A stretch of 64,000 nucleotides of DNA from Eopsaltria australis (taxonomy: Eukaryota; Chordata; Aves; Passeriformes; Petroicidae), in the NCBI GenBank assembly GCA_034509425.1, contig JAVTVJ010000001.1:10497501-10561500 (forward strand), written 5' to 3'. The notes beneath the pieces were generated by a model. That model had not been told where the DNA came from, made no database searches, and saw only the letters and a list, made by a program, of their open reading frames with translations. The position numbers and the translations under genes are program-made. This document shows, piece by piece, positions 53,301 to 59,300 of this stretch (its first letter is position 1; each line of letters starts with the position of its first letter).

Positions 53301-56300
53301 GCAATGTTTATGTTTTTTAGAAAAGTGGGGTGGAGATGGAAGGTACAGCCTGTTCACACTCTCTAAAAAAGATTGCTTTAGCTACCTTGAGCAGAGACAA
53401 GACAACCTTGGTTAGGAGGGCAACACGATCATTTAGAGTTAACTAAATTTTGAAATCAATAGTTCATGCAGTTTGAGTGAGCTCTAGGTAATTTTTATCT
53501 ATTCATAAGAACAGAAAAATTGTCAATTTTGCTCATTGGTAATAGCTTCATGATCCAAAAGTGAATTTTAAAGGACTTTGACCAATATTTATGCCTAGAA
53601 GTACATTGGATTAACAGTTGAGGTGGTCAGTAGCAGTAAGAAAACTGAACAAACTCCGTGCCTGATTTCCCATAAGGCTGAGAAATACACACTGTTCTCA
53701 TCCTAAATGCTGGTCCTTGAAAGTATGCTTATGACCTGTTTCAGGATATGTCAGCCCCCTGTAGAACAGGCTGCTCTGTTTGCTCTTCTTTAATGATGTT
53801 GCTTTTTTCTGTTGTTCCTGAGGGCTGGTTTTAATACATGCCATACATGTTGCGGCCCTTCATTGTCAGCATAAAGGTGACTAGCAGAAAAACCCCAAAA
53901 CCTCACTGTTTAACCCTGAGATCTGTTCAAACATAGTGAATATACTGATATACCTATTCAGTTAACCTCCAGTTTCTCACAAAGACACAACTAGTGCCAT
54001 TGTGAAAACTGTTCTGATGACTGCTGTAGACGTTCTCTTCCTCTGGTGTTATGCAAAATTAATGGTTCTGGAGAAATTCATGTTTCTATGCAGGTAAAAC
54101 AGTTTAAGTGCTTCAAAGTAGCACTGTCATTCCCCTTAGGTTTGTAATTTAAAACTTGGGAAACTGTTACTTTCATAAATGAGCAGTTGTGTTTCTTAGT
54201 CATGGTTAGTATTGGAAAACTTTTCTTACTTCTGCTTTTTTCCCCTCTTCCTTTCCACAGAACAAGCTTGCCTTCTCCGATGTTTTCCAGAAATGACTTT
54301 AGTATCTGGAGTATCTTAAGAAAATGCATTGGCATGGTAGGTAATCAGAAAGCTATGACAAAAAATGGGGAGTGATTGTTTTATTTGAGGCCCAAATGAA
54401 AACTTGTTTGGGAGGAGAAGTCTTTTGTGTGTGTTCGTTTGTTTATGGCATCGTTTGGTTTGTTTTAGTTTATTTATTTTTAATTTGCTGCTTACACTTT
54501 ATTTGCTTTCACAACTTAAGAAGGTAAGACTTAACAAAACAACCCCAGAAAAACAACTACTTTCATTTTGCTCTTGTCCTTTCCCCTTAGTATCTGAATC
54601 TTCCCCCTTCCATGGTGTTACTGACCAGACAGTGGCCAGATCAGAGTTAGCTGGTTGGCACCTAATCTGCTTCCAGCTAAGTGTGAATTGAGAAGAGTTC
54701 TTCTCTCCATTAGATCCTACAAAAGGCTGAAAATACTTGCTGCTGATAAACCTCTGTCAGTCTCTAACAGTAGTCTGCAGAATAGAAAGTTTGTAGTTTT
54801 AGTTGCTGTTATTTTCTCCTCCTCCCCTTGCTGTAGGTAGGAGTGGAAATGCTGGGAAATGCCTGCATCAGCAGCTCCAGGTCTTCCGAGCTGATGTGAA
54901 GTGTCTGAGGCTTCTCACAGTGGCTTTAGTGGAAAAGTGTTACAAAATACAAAGAACATATTGAAAGCCTGTCTTGCATAAGGTGTGTGCAGAAAAAAGG
55001 GTCTTAATTCTGCTTTGCAGCAATTGCTGCAGAAAAGTTGTAGTTGTGGGGGACAGCAGAACTTGTAGTGGCTTGTACCGAAGCATCTGTCAAGGCTCCA
55101 ACAGCTGCATCCAAGCAGCAGGATGGTGCTGTTTGCCGCACACTTGGCCAGCACTCATACTGACACCCTTTTAATTTGCTGCTGCAGGCAGTTTAAACCA
55201 TTGCTGTGTTATGCATTCAGAGGGCATGCTTTTTAAAAAGGGAGAGAGAGAACAAACAGCATCCAAACTGTAGGTCTTCCTTTAAATTCTTATTCCTGTT
55301 ACAAACCTCCTTTTTAATTCAGAATACAGAACCCCTGTTTTTACTCATGTACCATGTTTCCCCATCCTTTCTCATTCTCCTCCCCCATACTTGCCCACCT
55401 GCCTCCAAAAAAATAATATGTTCAAGTAATTAGATGGTCTGTATCTATTTATGGAATAATAAATAACTTAGTCTGTAAAAGGGTCCTTAATACTTCTTTC
55501 CATTGTTTCATCTAGCCTTCTTAATGGATTCATTGATAGGAAGTTTGATGTTTGTTTTTCTTTTTGTTTTAAAAGTAACCTTAACGCCAGCACAGCTCTG
55601 CTTACTGAGCTCGTAAGGGTTTTGTCCTTTCAGTATTAGCACAGCCAGGTCAAGCACGTTGCATTAGCACTAAGAGCATCATTTATTTTTGTAATAAGCC
55701 AATTACACATGGGTTACTGCAGGTCAGTGTATCTAATCATTCAACTTCTAACACGGATTTCATTTGTGCATCAGGAGTTGTCGAAGATCACAATGCCGGT
55801 TATATTCAACGAGCCCCTGAGCTTCCTGCAGCGACTCACGGAGTACATGGAGCACACATACCTCATCCACAAAGCCAGCTCACTTTCCAGCACAATCGAG
55901 CGAATGCAGGTACCTTGGCTTTGCTAGTTTATGTGAGCTCTTAGTGAATGTCACGGGATCTTTCTTCCTTATAGATGGTCTGATTGTAGGAGGAACTCCT
56001 GTAAGTTGCTGGGTTCTCTTATTCATTATCCAGTTTTGTTTATTGTCCTGGTTTCCACAGGGGTAGAGTTCATTTTCTTCCTAGATGCTGGTACAGTGCT
56101 GTATTTTGGATTTAGAATGAGAATAACGTTGGTAACACACTGGTGTTTTAGTTGTGCCTAAGCTGTGTTCACAGTAAGTTAAAGACTTTTCTGCTCCATG
56201 TGTGCCAACCCACTGGCAAGGAGGCTGGGGGACACAAGAAGCCGGGATGGGGACAGAGCTGAGACAGCTGACCTCCAGCGGTCCAGAGGGATATTCCCCA

Positions 56301-59300
56301 CCATATGGTGTCAAGCTCAGTACATAAACCAAGGGAACGCTGTCTGGAGGCTGCTGCTCAGGACCTGGTGGGTCATCAGTCAGTGGGTGGTCAGTCATTG
56401 TGCTGTGCATTACTTGTTTTGATGTTTGTGATTCTTCTGTCATTATTCTTTTCCCTTGCTTTTCTGCCCTATTAAACTGCCTTTATCTCAACCCACTGAG
56501 GTCACCTTTTTTATCCCCCAGCCTATTCCCCTTCCCATCTGGGTTGGGGAGGGGGGTGAGTGAGCAGATGTGTGGTGTTTATCCTGCTGGGTTAAACCAC
56601 AACAGTCCTTTATGGCACCCCACAAGGAGCAGAGCTTGAAGGGTTGAGATAACAACAGATCTGACAAGAGCATAATAAAGCAAATTCATTATAAGCATTT
56701 ATGATATTAGTTTGATAGTCTCTGGCCACAGCGTTGATTTATTGCTCTCAGAGCTGCTGTGAATGTTCTCGGAGCTGGGTTATGCAACATCTGACTTGCT
56801 GTATATGTTCCCTGCTGTGCTGTTTATCACCTCTGGGGGCCGGGTTAAGGTTAGCATTTTGTTGTACTTTGTAACACTGTCTTATGATATGATAGAACTC
56901 CTGGTGGTAAGGTCTGAGTTGGTGTTTTTACTCAGCATTGCCAGCATTTCCGCACTTTGGGAGCCATCTATAGGAAACTATTCACAGCTACACTTTTTGC
57001 CTTTTCTCATCAGAGAGCGAATCCACATGAGAGATGCCTTCTGCCATCATCCCCTTCTCCTCAAGACTAATTAGCTCTTGAGAATTTCAAATATCATCAG
57101 GATATCAAATCTGCTTGTTCCTTTGCTGCATCTCCTGAATGTGTTTCAGGTCTTGTTTACAGTAAAACAACTATTTATGGATACCACCCAGGGATCTGCC
57201 CCAAGGCTGGATAGCTATGAGTGGCAGGGTGTGTGGGATAGTAAGGGCAAGCACTAGGATTATGGGCATCTCCAACATTTTGGAATTTCATTCCTAAGAG
57301 AGTGCAGAATCCTGAAAAATTAATAAAATGTTTGGAAAAATATGCTGGTCACCCTGGCAATTGTAGAGTGACAGAAATCACTGCAAGGTGCTGGGGTCTG
57401 GCCCAGGCCTCATGAGCCCTCTTCCATACTATTCAGTACCCTCAAGGGGAAGAGAAGGCCACTGGATCTGACAACAAAGCAAAAGGCACTGGAGCTGCTC
57501 CAACTCCTGTCACTGGCACCATTGCTGAACCAAAGAACCAACCTGTGCTGGTGTCAGTCACCCCTATACACAGGAGGAAGTATTGGAAGCAAAAGTCAGC
57601 TCATTTAGTAAGGGATGAAGGAGTTTCTTCCAAGAGGGAGCAGGAGAAAGATGTAGACAAGACAGACTACTCTGAAGCAGAGCTGTCATGAGAGAATAGG
57701 AGGAAGACGAGAGGTAGCTGCTAACTGGGGGGGAGGAGGAAGATGAAGAATTCATAAATGAGGTAGTACCCACCCAATTCCTATCCCTGAGTGAGCTGTG
57801 AGACACACAAAAAGATTTCAGCTGTCTCTATGTGAACACATTGTCACCAGCCTGCTCCAGTTTTGGGGTAATAACAGGGCCAGTAGTCTGGAATTAAGAG
57901 GGTAAGGAAGCCAAGCAGGTAGGATCCCTTTTGTGGAAAGGGGGCAGTGACAGAGTGATTGGAAAAGTGACACAAATCACTGTGGAGGTGACATATGTCA
58001 GGTGTGAAGGAAAGATACTCCTTCAAGGGAGATGTTTATATGTCATCCAGACAAGTGGAGCACCTTGGAGAAAGGTATCAGTACTGGAGGGAAGTAGTCC
58101 TTCTGGAGGTGATTTATGATGACAAGCAGTTAACCACAGATGCACATTAAGTCAGGTGCATGTGGTGGAAGTTTGTACAGAACCAGGACTGTCACCGTTT
58201 AAGCCAGCAGGCAGCTTCAACACCAGACAGCCACTCACGCACCCTAATTCCCCCCACCTCCTCCACGGGATGAGGGATACAACTGGGAGAGTGGGGGAGA
58301 AGAAGAAATAATAATTTGAATATACAAAACAAGCAATGCACAGTGCAGTCACTCGCTGCCTGCTGACCAATGCCCAGGCAGTTTCCAAGCAGCAGCAGCC
58401 CCCAGCCTGGTTTCTTTCCCCTCTTGGTTATTTATATACTGATCATGATGTCATGTGGCATGGAATATCCCCTTGGTCAGTGTGTCAGCTCTCCCAGCTG
58501 TGTCCCCTCACAACTTCTTGTTCCCCCCAGCCTGGTGGGGTGGTATAAGAAGTTGAAAAGTCCTTGACTTTGTTGCTAAACATTGCTTAGCAACAACTAT
58601 AACATCACAGAGTTATCAGCATTATTCTCATTCTAAATCCAAAACAGCACTGTACCAGCTACTAGGAAGGAAATTAGCTCTATCCCAGCAGAAACCAGGA
58701 CATCTGTCTAGGAAAATATTTTGATATTCTGTAACACCATGGCTACTGTTGATTAACTGTGTACTCTTACTTTTCTGAGCAGTGTGTTGCTGCATTTGCT
58801 GTGTCTGCTGTAGCCTCGCAGTGGGAACGTACCGGGAAGCCATTCAACCCATTGCTTGGAGAGACCTATGAATTGATCAGGTAATGAACAGGAGCTGCAC
58901 TGGAGGATGGTGTTCTATGGAAGAGATGTTTCATTAGATTTGTTAGATGACTTGTAGACTGCACTTCAGCTCATAAGCTTCCAGCCATTCTCCTAACAGC
59001 TGCTGCAGGTGCATGCAATGTGTGATGGTGTTCACCAATTCACCTTTCAGTGAAGAGAAACTACTTAACTTTTCAATTCAGAGCAGGCAAATGCAATTTC
59101 CAAGGTTTAAAAGCAAGTTTTATCTACAAAAACTATTATTTTTTCCCTGAAACCTTGTGAATGGAAAATGTGCATGGTACATAAGGAGAGTGTACAGCAG
59201 CGTTCAGAGTACCTAATAAGCAACGTGGGTCTATAAGTGTGTAGCTGCACCTAAGGCAGATTTTTCTTTCAGTTAATATTTTGGCCTGTGTTTAGGTGAA

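Larger units (their letters stand above)
55910..58782 (+). other. OSBPL1A: intron 18, mostly endogenous retroviral sequence
   Basis: 2.9 kb, of which about 2.66 kb (56044-58702) is ERV-derived: a sense LTR, a decayed gag-like internal stretch and an antisense LTR. About 130 bp of unique intron remain on the 5' side and 80 bp on the 3' side. Confidence 0.85.

Noticed and set aside
56081..56443. 120-codon ORF on the minus strand
   Set aside because: It lies wholly inside the sense ERV LTR in antisense; a chance frame.
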